This document shows, in pieces, positions 31,565 through 45,396 of a stretch of 64,000 bases of DNA (its first letter is position 1; the number at the start of each line of letters is the position of its first letter). The translations under genes were made by a program, and so were the position numbers. The notes under the pieces are model-generated. The model was not told the DNA's origin. It saw nothing but the letters and a program-made list of their open reading frames with translations, and searched no databases. Origin of the DNA: Butyriboletus loyo (taxonomy: Eukaryota; Basidiomycota; Agaricomycetes; Boletales; Boletaceae); the NCBI GenBank assembly GCA_038093515.1, contig JBBPSI010000103.1, positions 1 through 64,000 of the forward strand, written 5' to 3'.

Positions 31565-32685
31565 TTACGGTCGTTCAAGGCGTCCAACGACACCTTCCGC
31601 GTCAGCGTCCACAGTGACCTTTTGTCGTCCATCTCCAGTCGCCATCGGCACCCCACTCAGATGCGGATCAATGGGATCCGACGGTGGGCCGGACCCCGGT
31701 GTGGATGTCGGCGTAGATGTGGTCACCGTGGTCGATTCCACAGGATTGAAATTTCGGAAAGGCGACGGCGCGACTAGCGAACGATGAAAACGCGCGCGGA
31801 ATTCGTTGGCATGGGGTGGCGGTTGTTCACCAAAACCATTGGCCGAAGGGTCGTTCATGTCTGGAAAAGGGGGCGCAGACGGACCAGCCATCGACCCATC
31901 CGCCGCCTTTGCGGCAGCAGCTTGTTGGGCAAAGTGCATACGTCGCTACAAACACGTGGTATTGAGTCCACGACACGCTCCGAAGGCAAACGACGCACCT
32001 GATGATCCCACTGGTCGAACGCATCTGCGATGATGGGCTCCAACGAAGCGAGATCCTCGCTCGTGATGGACAACGTCCGGAGCAACTGCTGCTTCAACAG
32101 CGGCGTACACGAAAACGACAACAACAACGTCGACGCGAAACTCTGTCCACCCGTCAACGGCGGCTGGGGAAACGACGGATCCTGTGGATTCATCGGATGC
32201 GGATGACCCATCTCGTGTGGCAACACTTGATACTCGTTTTGTCCGTTCACGCGAAACTGCACCTCCTCGATGCCAGGTAACATCTCGCTCGTCATGTCTA
32301 GACCGAGTTCCCTCATTTTGCGCTGTTTTAGGAGGGTGCGATGTTTCCGCTGTCGCTCTCGCGCAGCTGCTCGGACGCGTTCTCTGCGTGTGAGCTCCTC
32401 GGAGGAGAGCTCCTGACCGGTAAAGGCTTGAGGGGGCGGTTGTGGCGGCTGAGGTTGTGGGGGAGGTGGAGGTTCGGTCGGCTGTGGGTAGGACATTGCG
32501 GCATTCAGGTTATTGACATGGCGGTCACGCTCCCGCTTTCTTCGTTGCCTTTCCGCAGCTTTCTCCCTTTTCAGTCTCTGCGATGGTGTTTCATTCTCTC
32601 TTGAGCCTCGTCTGCGCGAAGACGAGACGGGGGATAAAGTACTTTGGGAAGGGTTGTGGTGGACAACCGGATCCATCGCATTCAT
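31565..32685 (-). CDS. Basic-region, Pro/Gln-rich nuclear-type protein
   Basis: Two exons joined over an intron of about 57 bp (GTGCGT..TTTGTAG near 31945-32001; DHQ|RRMHF). Residues 25-60 are a very basic segment (SRRRGSRENETPSQRLKREK, then AAERQRRKRERDRH), a second basic block follows at about 100-125 (TRRERVRAAARERQRKHRTL). Between them is a Pro/Gln tract. The rest is helical (LLLSFSCTPLLKQQLLRTLS ... EPIIADAFDQWDHQ) and the C-terminus is Pro/Ser/Thr-rich. The basic blocks recall bZIP basic regions, but no leucine zipper follows, so I only suggest nuclear nucleic-acid binding. Family not recognised. Confidence 0.75.
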
Positions 32686-32862
32686 ATCCTGCCCGGCTTA
32701 GAATTCTTCAGAAGAAGAGGGCAGTGTGACGGGGACGTTACGGCGGCGGGGGAGTGACGGAGGTCGTGACCGGAAGTGACCAAGGGTGCGAACAAACATA
32801 GTCACACTTCCAGCTTCATTATGTGGCGTGAGAAATGATAATTATACCATTCAAGTTTCTAA

Positions 32863-34678
<1,816 letters not shown>

Positions 34679-35158
34679 ATGCCGATCTTTCAATCGAACC
34701 CGTTGAACGCTCCTCCATTACAGAAAACACTTCGGCGACAACCTGCGTTGTTTGGGTTATCGTTCATACTCATCATGGTCGGCGCTTCGTTTGGTCTCCA
34801 GTCTTTTACCCAAACGCGCTATGACTTGCAGGACAAGAAAATCAAACGGGCAAGCTGATATTATGTTCACCATACCTGCTCTCATCGTCCTGCACAGCTG
34901 TCTCAAGAAGAAAGCCTTGGAATTGGCAGGTCGAGGAAAAAGTTTGACATCCGGGAAGAGTATTATGTGCGTGTGTCGGTTCTCTACCACATCGGGAGGG
35001 TTGTCTCAGACTTTGTATAGAAATTGAATGCAATGGCTGAACAGGAATGGGAGCCAAAGAGAATTGCCCGGCCGAGAGATGTGCCAGAGTGGGGTGTACC
35101 ACCGACCCGACTAGACGTGTTCCCCGATCAACTTCCTCCCGTCAAAACCAAACAATGA
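34679..35158 (+). CDS. COX16: Cytochrome c oxidase assembly protein Cox16
   Basis: Small mitochondrial inner-membrane protein needed for COX2 assembly. Three exons: MPIFQSNPLNAPPLQKTLRR with the single membrane segment ALFGLSFILIMVGASFGLQS and FTQTRYDLQDKKIKR; then LSQEESLGIGRSRKKFDIRE EYY; then KLNAMAEQEWEPKRIARPRD, VPEWGVPPTRLD and a short tail to TGA at 35156-35158. The first intron must use a GC donor (GCAAGC, near 34851) because no GT gives the frame; the second is GTGCGT..TATAG. The RKKFDIREEYY and WEPKRIARP signatures are diagnostic for the family. Confidence 0.92.
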
Positions 35159-35854
35159 AGCAGCACCAACTGCGATGCATTCCCAGATTAGCTTCAGATC
35201 AGTGGTTCGTCATCTTTTCTGCGACTGCGGCGAGTCTTCGCAGGGGTGGGTGATGATAGAGGAGTTGAATGTGTTACGGCTGGGAACGGGTTGTCTTGTT
35301 CCCAGTATCGGCTACCATGTAGGTATGCCTTTCTTGCGGGACAGTTATGAAGTGACGATGTCGTACGGGAGATGCGGCCACCCTCTCTGCTGTGCTCTAC
35401 AAGGAGATGACATGTGGAATAAGTAACCGGATTTATTTCTCTGTACATATGAATCAGGTTTCATTCGAGATGGGTGTATCTACCTTGATAGATCATCAGA
35501 TTAGGGCTTGAAAGTTGTAGTTGCAAACCTGCTTACGGCCTTACTGAGTATTAATTACAAGAAGTGTCATCTGCGTAAGGCTGGGTATCCGTATGAGATC
35601 TGCATAGGGTTGTTCCTTGCCGTGCCACTCGGTGATGGTTTGGTGACGGTCGTAAATTTTGTTCGAATCCTCGTCGTCAAAGGCTCCAGCTCGAAGCGCC
35701 AGCGTTCAAGTTCAACTGGCCTCTCTTTCAATCGTGCGTCTATGGATCGATTCATGCCGGGAACTTTCATCCAATTTCGTCATTTTAGTTCGGGTTCGGC
35801 AAAAAAAACGTGGACCCCAACTCCCATCGTAATCGGGCCAAAGTCGCAGGCGTG
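35159..35854. other. Gap between COX16 and the hydrolase gene
   Basis: Frames are open on both strands (for example minus 35567-35770 with LKERPVELERWRFELEPL), but with no motif or splice support I call no gene. Confidence 0.35.
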
Positions 35855-37256
35855 ATGAGTGGTATTGTTTCTAGATCCATTTTACCAGAGCGACATGAGT
35901 TCCCCTTATTGACCACGCTTGGAGGTGTCGCTGTCTCGCTTAAGTGTTCTGCGTTGCGTTACCCCGTCTCACGAGGCGGGGCGACCTTAATCCTCACTCA
36001 TGGCATCTCAGGCTGTAAGTCCAAATGTCCCTCTACGAACCCTATGTTCGAGCCATCCTTGACAGGCAAGGAACTATACCATACAACAATTACAAGGCTG
36101 CTCAGTCTCCAGGACGCCACCTATGACATACGGGAAATATGGACGATTGACCTTCCTAACCACGGCGAGGCAGCCACTCTGAATCGTCGTCTTCTCAGCG
36201 AACATAAGGCAAATGGTGAACAGAAAGAATTTATTGGGACCTGCAGTGAGTGTCTATCCTCTTCTGTCGCGTCCCGACATTCATGATCGGCCCCACCAGC
36301 GGCCATGGACTACGCTGCCCATCTGAATGCCTTTCTGTCGTTACCACGTTTCCGAGGACACAACATCGTCGGCATGGGGCACTCGGGCAGCTGCACTGTC
36401 TGGTATGCTGCTCCTTTCTTCCCGATTGCCCCTTTCAAACGCTGAGCGCGATCACATTTGACCGCAGGGTACAGGCATTGACCAAGTTCGCTCACGTGTA
36501 TCCAAATGCACTGATCCTTCTCGAGCCGACGCTCATGTTCCCTTTCATGTCTCCAACAGACCCTCGCTCGATCCACGGTGCTGCAAACGTCCGTGGCGCA
36601 CTCGCCAAACGCGATACGTGGCCCTCCCGTACAGAGCTCAGACGTTGGCTCGTGACAAGTAGCAAGAGCATCTGGGCTCGATGGGACCCGAGAGTACTCG
36701 ATCTCTATGTGGTACGTGTCAATGTTTGGATGGGGGGAATCGTGTCGCTCGATGAGTTCCACTCGTTAGGAACATGGGTTCGAAGAGGTGGCGACGTCGG
36801 AGGGGCAAGGATCGTATATCACCCCGAAGGTACGCAAGGATGAAGAGGCGCCGTTGTACGCCTGTCTGGCGCACACGATCGAGCCTTCGCAGCTCGCCGC
36901 GGTGTGTACGGCGCTCAACGAGGGTGGTAAGCGAGGTGTACATCTCATCTGGGCAGAGTTCGAGGAATTCATGTACGTGGTCTTTTTTTCTGTTTGCAGC
37001 GCAAATACCGACGCTTCTTGGTACGCAGATCGAAAACAGCAAAGGCCGAGATTTTGGATGCAGCTGAACACCGGATAGCGACACAGCGCATAGTCATGGG
37101 GTCTGGACATCTCGTGAGTCGTGCGAACCTGTTGTTTGTCACGTTTTTGGTGACATTTTGTGATAGGTTCCGCAACTGAAACCGGATGCGCTTGGGGATG
37201 CGATGCATGAGGTGCTTAGGCTGATCGTTGGGTTTGGCAAAAGATCTTTGCTTTGA
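35855..37256 (+). CDS. Alpha/beta-hydrolase-fold protein
   Basis: Start MSGIVSRSILPERHEF (35855). Exons read LILTHGISGCKSK (oxyanion strand HG), EPSLTGKELYHTTITRLLSL, IREIWTIDLPNHGEA, then AMDYAAHLNAFLSLPRFRGH, NIVGMGHSGS with the nucleophile elbow G-H-S-G-S, YPNALILLEPTLMFPFM, TWPSRTELRRWLVTSSKSIW, YACLAHTIEP, and the catalytic-His region GSGHL joined by an intron to VPQLKPDALGDAMHEVLRLI, stop TGA 37254-37256. About six short introns. The layout is that of fungal serine hydrolases of the Mpah/LPX1-like kind; substrate unknown. The N-terminal start is uncertain by some tens of residues. Confidence 0.8.
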
Positions 37257-37876
37257 CCATACTTGTAAGACTACTTGTTGATCCTGTACTATCACGAATA
37301 CCTGCCCACTTGGTGGCATTCCAATAAACACACAACCTCTTTTGCGCGTCCTAGTTCTATGCTTACATCTGCAATTTGAATGCATGCGATGGTCATCTTG
37401 ATCATGAAGTCGGCCCGAAGCGGAGTTTCAGAAATGATCACGGGTAGCTCAACTGGCGACGGCACTTTCGTGCTCAAGTAACTTGTCTCGAGGCCAGAAT
37501 TGGATCCAGCGCTGTTATGATCTGACAATTCGTGACTATTTGTGACCGTCGAAAATTGGGCAGGGTAGGTGAATCGTTGTAAGTACAGCAGGGCTTTCAT
37601 ACAAGTAACTTCTCGCACGACTCTAATCTGGCTCGTACATCATCTATCTTAGTCTGGAAGTCGAACCTTCGCCTATTCGTTGCTCCCAACGATACAGTTC
37701 ATGGCCCTCATATAGGCCAATTTAACCCACAGCTCGGTTCAGTGTTCACTGGTGGTATCACCCCGCGGAATTCAATCCAGTGCAGTACTACCGCATCGGA
37801 TTCTGCGTCAATATCCACAGCAAAGTCGAGTCCAACGGCGCCACCGTACTACCGCCCATCAGCAGACCCGCCTCTC
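37257..37876. other. Intergenic region before the DUF4419 gene
   Basis: It holds the upstream open part of the DUF4419 frame from about 37576 and otherwise no recognised gene. Confidence 0.35.
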
Positions 37877-39629
37877 ATGTCCCGCAGAGTGTCCATTGCG
37901 CGAGACCGCTCGGAACCAACCTCGCCCTCAAAGTCGCCACCCAGTTCCCCGACCGGTCACGTTCCCTATCCCTTCTACCAACATCCTTCTGGGAGCAAAT
38001 TTACCGAGGACGGCGTCTCGGCCGTCTTGAGTTCTGAAACAGGAAGCGACACCACGTCACTCGGAGCCGCTAGCGCGCATGCCCTACTTGCCTGGGGGAA
38101 CTTGCGCACGCAACGGTCTAGGCTCCAAAAGCCACGTCGGGCACCCCAACCTCCTTTTCGATCCCCTCCGCGTGAACATGTAGATGAGATCGCCGCTGAT
38201 TCCGAGTCAGAATTCACGAGCAGCACATGGACGGTAAGTCTGCATGTCATCGTCTGTGTGCGGAAACGGCAATGACACAATATTATTATGTTTCCATCGT
38301 TGATAGACGGCATCAATACCAACACCTGCACCCTCACTTGCACAGGTGCCATTGCACCCGATATCGTTTTGTCCTACACCCCACCCTGCAGAATCGTTCA
38401 CAGAGTATGACCGGTTGCAGGTACGGTCTGACGAGATCCCTTCGCTTGTCCTCCTCCGCGCCGTAGCCCCCGAAAAAAGTCAATTCTGCGGCCGACTCTT
38501 GCAGACGTGCCTCCCTTCCAACCGCGATGCGATGCGGGACATCATACCCCGACGAAATGGGTTCGTAGACACTGTCGTCGAAGCGTACAATAATCATCGG
38601 GGACTCATCGTGCGCCCGGATGACGTTTGGCTCGCGATCATGACGCAGTTTAGTTTCTTTGTCAATGGCCATGCGGAGGCGCTTCGCAAGGTGTTTGTCA
38701 CTCATGAAGGGAAACGCGAGTTGGTTGTTGAATCGAGGGGGAATCGGTATACCATGGACGCGGCGTCCATGGTACATCAGATGACAGCACTGATGGAAGA
38801 GCAGATCACCGATTCTTCCCTACGCGAGTGGATCATGCCTAATTTCACGACGACGAACGCAGTGGACAAAACGACATGCGCCATTGTGATGATGGGCATG
38901 ATGAAGGACTACTTTGCGTACAAATTTACTCTCCGATGTGGGATCCCCAAGGTCACGCTCGAGGGTGAAAAGAAGGACTGGCAAACCATTCTCCACCGTC
39001 TCGAGCATCTCAAAAAATACGGCATCCAAACGATTGCATGGTATCATCTCCTCCGACCCATTCTCTCCCGTTTCGTCAAAGCCTACGATCACCCCTCCCA
39101 TCAAGATAATCTCGACTTCTGGAACAAGATTGCCCATCGGGAGTTGGGAAGCGGTCCACAATGGTTGTCGGGGTGGATCACCGCGTTTTGTGTCTTCAAC
39201 GAACGCGGTCAATGGCAAGGCAACACGCTCAACGAAGAGCGGATCCGGGAGCACGAACCAAAGAAACTGCTCCGACCGGCCGATCCGCTTCAACTGACCC
39301 CTTCCCAGTTTGCTACTGTCTACACGGTCCGCGAGCGTACCCCGTATCTTGCATTGGATGGCTTTCCGTATCCGACAATCGAGAGTCAGGATGTACCGTG
39401 TGGGTATGCGTGTTTGGATGTGACGTTAAACGATAACGGGGAAGTGATGGAGACGATGTTGATTGCGGGGTCGGTGGGGGCGCAGATTTGTTCGACGGAG
39501 AAGACGGAGTTGTTTCGGAACGGGTTGAGGGATACGGTGAGACCGGTCCCGGCGTGGTGGTATTTCATCAAACGAAAGGTGGTCCATGATGAGGACGAGG
39601 AGGAAGACGAAACGGACAGTGAGGGTTAG
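37877..39629 (+). CDS. DUF4419-domain protein
   Basis: Two exons joined over an 84-bp intron (GTAAGT..GATAG; SSTWT|TASIP). The N-terminal ~130 residues are Ser/Pro-rich and disordered. The DUF4419 domain follows: NGFVDTVVEAYNNHRGLIVR PDDVWLAIMTQFSFF, NFTTTNAVDKTTCAIVMMGM, KDYFAYKFTLRCGIPKVTLE, GEKKDWQTILHRLEHL, and SGWITAFCVFNERGQW. The tail is acidic (HDEDEEEDETDSEG). ATG 37877 is the first in-frame Met; the frame stays open to about 37576 without an ATG, so a further 5' exon is possible. Molecular function of the domain is unknown. Confidence 0.88.
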
Positions 39630-40190
39630 ATGGTATGTTTGTGTTAAAAGATGTGTCGACATCGTGGTACGTGTTTTTTTCTTTTGTTTCTGTTTCCGAT
39701 CCATGTTATTGGCCTATGCCTACGAAAAGTTTATATACATGCTTTGCGTGTTGTACCGGACGAGTTTTGTCCGTAACTTATAACACAAGTCCTATCGATC
39801 ATCCACGTTCTCAGGTTGCTCATGACTTTTTTTCTCGAGACTGATTATCTGCTGAACGCCCGCCCGCCTCCCTCGGGGCATGATCCTTCTACAACTTGAA
39901 ATGTTGATAGCATTTGCACATGAAGACAGAGCTTGACGCTCGTTCATCCATTTATGCAGCCACCACGCTACTAAAACTGCTAAAAACTAAACATTCCTAT
40001 CAACGCCTATGATATATATATATATATATACGCTTCGAATCGTTACGTGAGGTCTGGTTAGACATTCCTCAAATAACAAAACCACTAATCTCGAAAAAAA
40101 TCTTAAATCTCTCCTAAATCCATGAAAAATCTGTTCTGCGTAGGGCCAAATTGTCGGGCGTCCTCAACCGCCGCCGACGTTGGTAAGGGT
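39630..40190. other. Intergenic region with a TA microsatellite
   Basis: AT-rich 3' flank shared by the convergent genes on each side. An interrupted (TA)n run lies at 40013-40030. No gene seen. Confidence 0.5.
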
Positions 40191-40741
40191 AAAGGGGACA
40201 GTCGCGTACTGTACCTCCGGCACTGTGTACGGCTAAATTTCACAGGGCGTCAGCATCTGCGTTCTGCAATCGAGACACGCCATGAAAAGAGAGCGATACA
40301 CACCCCGTTTAAGGCAACGCGTAGAACGGAGATCTGCGCGGGACCGTTGAAGAAGCTTGGAAGGACCAGCGAGACGTTTTGATAGGAGCTCCCCGCGCCG
40401 TTGGACTGTGGGGTGTAAACACCCTGGTAGACATTTTGGCCCAACCCCGCGGTGACGTCTGGACATCCGGCGGCGCAGGAAATCACGCCAACCACGAGGG
40501 CGACCTCGGTGAAGGTGTCAGAACCCTATCTCAACGTCAGCGAGTCAGGTCGACATTTTGAGTAATGGAACAATGAACAATTCCGAGATGTGGCACGCAC
40601 AGGGATTTCAAGCTGAATGGTCGTGGCCTGACCGCCATGTAGCACGGCTCCTGAAGCAGGTATGCTGACGGCGATGTTTTGCGCCAGTACGACGCTGGCG
40701 AGCGCTGCGGTGCAGAGAAGCTTTCCGAAAGAACTGAACAT
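40191..40741 (-). CDS. Small secreted protein of a mushroom-type unknown family
   Basis: Start MFSSFGKLLCTAALASVVLA (signal peptide, cleavage probably after VLA), then QNIAVSIPASGAVLHGGQAT, TIQLEIP, an intron, VALVVGVISCAAGCPDVTAG, LGQNVYQGVYTPQSNG, and SYQNVSLVLPSFFNGPAQIS VLRVALNG. The pattern (a short beta-sandwich-like domain with a GVxSC..GCP segment and a VPS-type strand before the C-terminus) is that of small secreted proteins common in agaricomycetes. The last exon is unresolved: candidates are a short end after GTGTGT..GCAG or an exon coding PEVQYATVPFTLTNVGGG. Function unknown. Confidence 0.7.
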
Positions 40742-42284
40742 GATATGCTACTGGGTTCGGATGATGGAAGGCGGGGAGTGTGTATGCATCCTCCCTGAGT
40801 GTCGCCCCCCATTTTATACGCCGGTCAAGCGGGCTACCCTAGCCTGAATTATACGGATGGGTCCGACTCGAAATGAGATGTTTCAACAAACGTGACGTTC
40901 CTGTTCTACGACCAGGTTCGGAGGCATTGGGATCTCCAGGGTGACCGGTGACCGGTGACACTTGGGAACGAAACGATCCACTGGCATGGCGAATCCTTGT
41001 TGACAACGCTAGTAGGACCGCATCGTGATCCAGGACATGGACGCTAACTTTGAAAATTGTCGATGCAAGAAAACGCACCTTCATCTGTACACTCAGATTC
41101 GACGAGTATAATGATGAGCACCCGTACGAACTGACGCCGTGAGTAATCCCAATGCTTGCAAGATCCGGATACTTCGGACGCTTAACAGGCTGAATACGCG
41201 TCATGACAGGTCACCAGTAATGCACTATGGATGATTGGTTTGACGGATGACATACACACGCGGGTCTGTCGCAACGTTTCACATGACCGCTGAGGCTCGC
41301 TACAAAGTGCCTGGTATGTCAATGTCATGAGTACTCTCATCGCAACGACGTGTTAACCTGTCATAAAGTAAAATAAAACATACCAATGGATAGCGACCCT
41401 AGTTCTAGCGACGTTCTGATCATTAGCGGAAGTCAGGCGAGACTCCACGACGTCCACCAATTGCAAGTAGTCCTGGTGGTAGTGCTCAAACGTAGTGTGA
41501 CAGTCACAAGGAGTTTCGGCCGACGAACTACAACGTGCGACGTACTGTACTTGTAGTTTTTTTTTCGCGGTAAACACTTCAAGATCTGCTATCTAATGTT
41601 CCTCATAGGCACCACACTGTTCACGCAACACGTCTCTGTTTCCCCCGTCTCCGTCGGCTCTGAAACTACTCCCTCATGCATTTCAGCTGCCGTGTCGACA
41701 GGAGGAAAACCCTTCGAACCAACACAATAACTTTGCGGTATATACTCATTATCGGACGTAATATTTGGCGACACGTCACGATCAACTGAAGGAGATATGT
41801 CTTCTGGCGACGTTTCAGATATTGGGAGACGCAAGCGACGACAACTATCATTTGTGTTATGTAGTACGGTGGTTTCGAGCATTTGAACCGCGACTTACCC
41901 CTTAGAACAACCTGTTCTAAGTTCGTCACATGAACGAACACGCGAACTGACCATCATAGGTAATGTCACACCGGGATCATGACGAACCCAAGGTCCAAAT
42001 GAGATAATGGCTTTTATCCATTCCATACTTTACTGATCATCCTATAGTCTTGCATTGTTCTACACGACCGACCACCGAACGAAACGCCACCGTTGGCAGC
42101 ACGGAATACGTCGATGCGAACCTCAATCGGGTCCGAAATGCCGCATGAACTAGCCGTCGCTAAGAGCATAGTTCGTGCTCATTCGAGCTATTTTCTGTAA
42201 ACGGAATCATGTCACCTGACCTTGTATCGGGAGCTCACGCGTGACCTTGCACCATACGGTTCAAATCATGTGGTACCCTCACCA
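40742..42284. other. Gene-poor intergenic region
   Basis: Only short overlapping frames without motifs (for example 41353-41577 and 41589-41882 on the minus strand). I see nothing I can support. Confidence 0.4.
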
Positions 42285-42510
42285 CAGGGAGTGCATCGAC
42301 CACAAGACTCGGTGGCAGCATGCTCCAACGTTGCTCATAGCCCCCTTTTTTTCTGATTGAAGTTTCATGCAAATCGAACCGGCGGCACCATACGAGAAAC
42401 GTGGCAGGGGCAACGTGCCGGGGGCGACGGGTATGGCATGGCTTGAAAAAAGGAGCACTCTATGCCACGAATTTCGACACGCACCCTGCTGCGTCACCTG
42501 CAAGCTAATC

Positions 42511-42749
42511 ATGCCTTCCATTCTTTTCGTTCTTGTTGCTGTTAGTGTCGCCATCGCCGCTCCGGCATGTCCTCGTTTTTGGGTGTCCTCAGCAGTGACG
42601 TGATTGAACCGAGTTGGACTAACGGGGATCGGTATTGGGCACCCCTTGGTAATCGTGGACTCATGTTGTCCGACCGGGATGTTCTCTTACCTCGCCGTAT
42701 GTCACGATCTTGTATCATCTGTTGTACAACTTTGTTTACGCTTTCATGA
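42511..42749 (+). pseudogene. Small secreted peptide, copy 4, inverted and diverged
   Basis: Exon 1 MPSILFVLVAVSVAIAAP (42511-42564) is followed by GCATGT in place of the GT donor. The branch CTAAC is kept, but the acceptor TAG has become TGG, so the family intron cannot be spliced as in other copies. The exon-2 frame is still open and in register: APLGNRGLMLSDRDVLLPRR, MSRSCIICCTTLFTLS. Homology covers about 42285-42810 including 5' flank. It is far from the duplication, so it moved or was copied separately. Confidence 0.5.
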
Positions 42750-42810
42750 TAGCGCAGCCGGATTTTCATTGGAAAACAGCGACGAGAACCGTTGATGCAT
42801 GACTGCAATG

Positions 42811-45396
42811 ACGACCTCCGTGAACTTGAAGCATAATACTGTGGTTGATGCAGACTGTATCACGATCAGTGGTTTTTCATGCTTCTCACATACTATATTA
42901 CACACTTACGCGTTCCATCTTCGCTTGCCTTGTTTCTCCGTCCTAACCTAACACTTTTATTCTTTGTGCTTATGAGGACGCACCTCAGTGTCTTCTGTTC
43001 ATTCCCAAGGACTGAGGTGAAAATTAGCATTAGTACACTACGACACACATATTGGCATAGACACATAGTTCTCTTCGTACTCCGTTTAGTCCGGGCTTCT
43101 TCAGTTCTTAAAAGAATGGTTACCCACAGCTGCATCTTTCGTATGCCGGCGTTACGACACACGAACTCCCGAGACAGCGGGGGGACTACCAGATATCTAG
43201 CATCCCCATCCTCTGTGCAAGATAGCGCGGTGGAACTTGTTGACGTTGAGTGTCGGACCCCGCCTCTGCCATACGGTGACGAAATAAATCGGCGATGTGG
43301 GCACTTGGTTGTATTTAAGCGTGTTGGATCACCAAGTCTGGACTTCAAGTCAGCTTGACTGTCGTACAATTCTGTAAGCAGTAAAATTGTCATGCCGGCC
43401 TGGAGGCACTGCGAGTGGCACTAATATCAACGACGACAATGTCTTGGCTGTAAGCGGCTAGTTTCTAGGTCTGAAACCAGTCTGTGGATATTACTGTTGG
43501 AGAGGCGCGAGATGGAGAAACCCCCAGTACCGGAAGGCACCAGGAGGGGAATGGGTGAAGGATTCGATGACTACGCTGTGGTGACTACCTTCTGCTGACT
43601 AACCTGCCTATCCTGGCTGCCCCTAGCACTGCCACACTGTAAATTGTCAGGGGGCGATGTGATTATGAACATTATACTCTATCGCCTGGCTCCATCAAAT
43701 TTGCACCGGACGGAATTACTTGTAAGCGATTTGTAAACCCTACGTGAGCTGGTCCCTCACCATTTGTCGGTGAGTAATACGTGGACAGAACTTTCACCAA
43801 GAATTACCATGTATCCAAAGTAGATTGTCCCAGTCACCTCTAACACCACATTGCATCCCTTCCTCGGTGACATACGTATTGGGTCGTTCAGTAACGTGGC
43901 CGCCGACTGACACAAAAACGTTTTCTGCCCTAATTACGCTCCTGACCGAAACCTACGAACCAAGCCACCCATCAGTAAAACAGTCGCTGGTTCCCGAGCG
44001 TAGTCGAGTGCTACAGACTACTACCAACCGTTTCACTGATGCCCCACGTCGACAAATGGTTGATGAGGCTGACAGCGACGGTCTCAACGTTTGCGACAGA
44101 TAATATCAAGGTGTCACGGCTCCAGTCCGATATCAGCCAGATCTTTTGGATCTAGGGCTTGAATACCTTATATATATCTACATCTACATCCCCTGTCATC
44201 TCGAGACATTTTGTCTCGTTGCGAGCTCAACTCCTGAATTCAAGACTACTCTTAAATTTTGGTACACTAGGAACTATCGTCTTTAATATTTATGTTTCTG
44301 GGTATGTATTCAGAGGAATGGGCGACATGATACGTAGTATCTAGTATCTAGTATCTAGTATCTACGACGAGGCGTCATGTAGTTGAAATATGGACACGCA
44401 AGTTCCCAACACGGTTGCAAGAGAGCGTCCGAGCGCAAAGGAATCGCCAGCTTGTGATTTGAGTTGATATTGATATCGTTTGTCGTTCGAGTTCGACAAG
44501 GCAAGGTCGCCCGTAAAGTTGGAAAGACTGGGAACACCTGCACCCGGCCACCGCCATTTTCGCATCAGATATCATTGGGTCCTGCGACGTACTAGTATCC
44601 ATTGAAGGGGACCCTACCCATCGGGGGGGGTTGTGAAGTGTGGGACACGAGAGCGAGAGTCTCGAGGCTATGCAAAAGTCCGGGAGTCTGCTCGAACAGT
44701 AGAAAAGTTTGGGTATAGGTATAGCCTGAGGTTTAGGTCGTCGATCGTTTGACTTGGGCGGAGTCGGCGCGCTGCCAGGCCGCTGCAAGTTCGGAACGTC
44801 TGTACAGTTACAGTTGCCATCAGAAGCACGCGGTCTGGGGCCGATGGAAGGTGCCGGTGATCGATGATCGATTGATCGCCAGTATGGCAAATAGACTTTT
44901 ATTCTCCTCAGGTCAGACGGCCGCCATCTCCATGACGCGTAGTTAGATTGGTAATACATACTGTCGCTCGTAGTAAAGTACGTGCGGTAGATGGTATGCT
45001 ATGACAACCCCGCCTGCCCCGAATTAATATACGGTAAATGTAGCGGGGTCGTCAGTCTGTACATGCCCCTGGCAGCCGCGCAGCTGCGCTCGCCTGCGGT
45101 TTCGCACCTGCTCCGACAACCAACAAAAATCATTTTCTCTAAACTTTTTTATTCTATTTTATTTTCGGTTCACGCCAATCTCGCTCAGCCAAGGCTCTCG
45201 CTCGCTAATCTACCCTCGCAGTTCGTGCTCTAGCCACAGCACTGGTGCTACCGGTCGGAAAAGACTCTCCAGGCTTTCGCCCCCCCACACCTCTCTATTC
45301 GTACTCGTAGTCTACATCATCGTTCGTATAGTACGTATATAATAAGTACATCTATCCACTTCCTCTTGCCCACCCCACCGCAGCAAATCGATCGAT
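42811..45396. other. Gene-poor intergenic region
   Basis: Frames at 42879-43393, 43825-44103 and 44375-44959 have no recognised motif and odd composition; no gene is called. It contains the TAGTATC microsatellite. Confidence 0.4.
44335..44364. repeat. Microsatellite (TAGTATC)4
   Basis: Four perfect 7-bp units followed by TA. Confidence 0.9.

Noticed and set aside
35660..35680. GTTCGAATCC resembling a tRNA B box
   Set aside because: No A box or acceptor stem can be folded around it. I found no tRNA gene in the window by eye, though a covariance-model search would be needed to be sure.
38334..39293. Minus-strand frames of 147 and 157 residues
   Set aside because: Both are antisense to the DUF4419 domain.
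44375..44959. Minus-strand frame of 194 residues
   Set aside because: Low-complexity Ser/Arg/Pro composition, no motif and no splice support.
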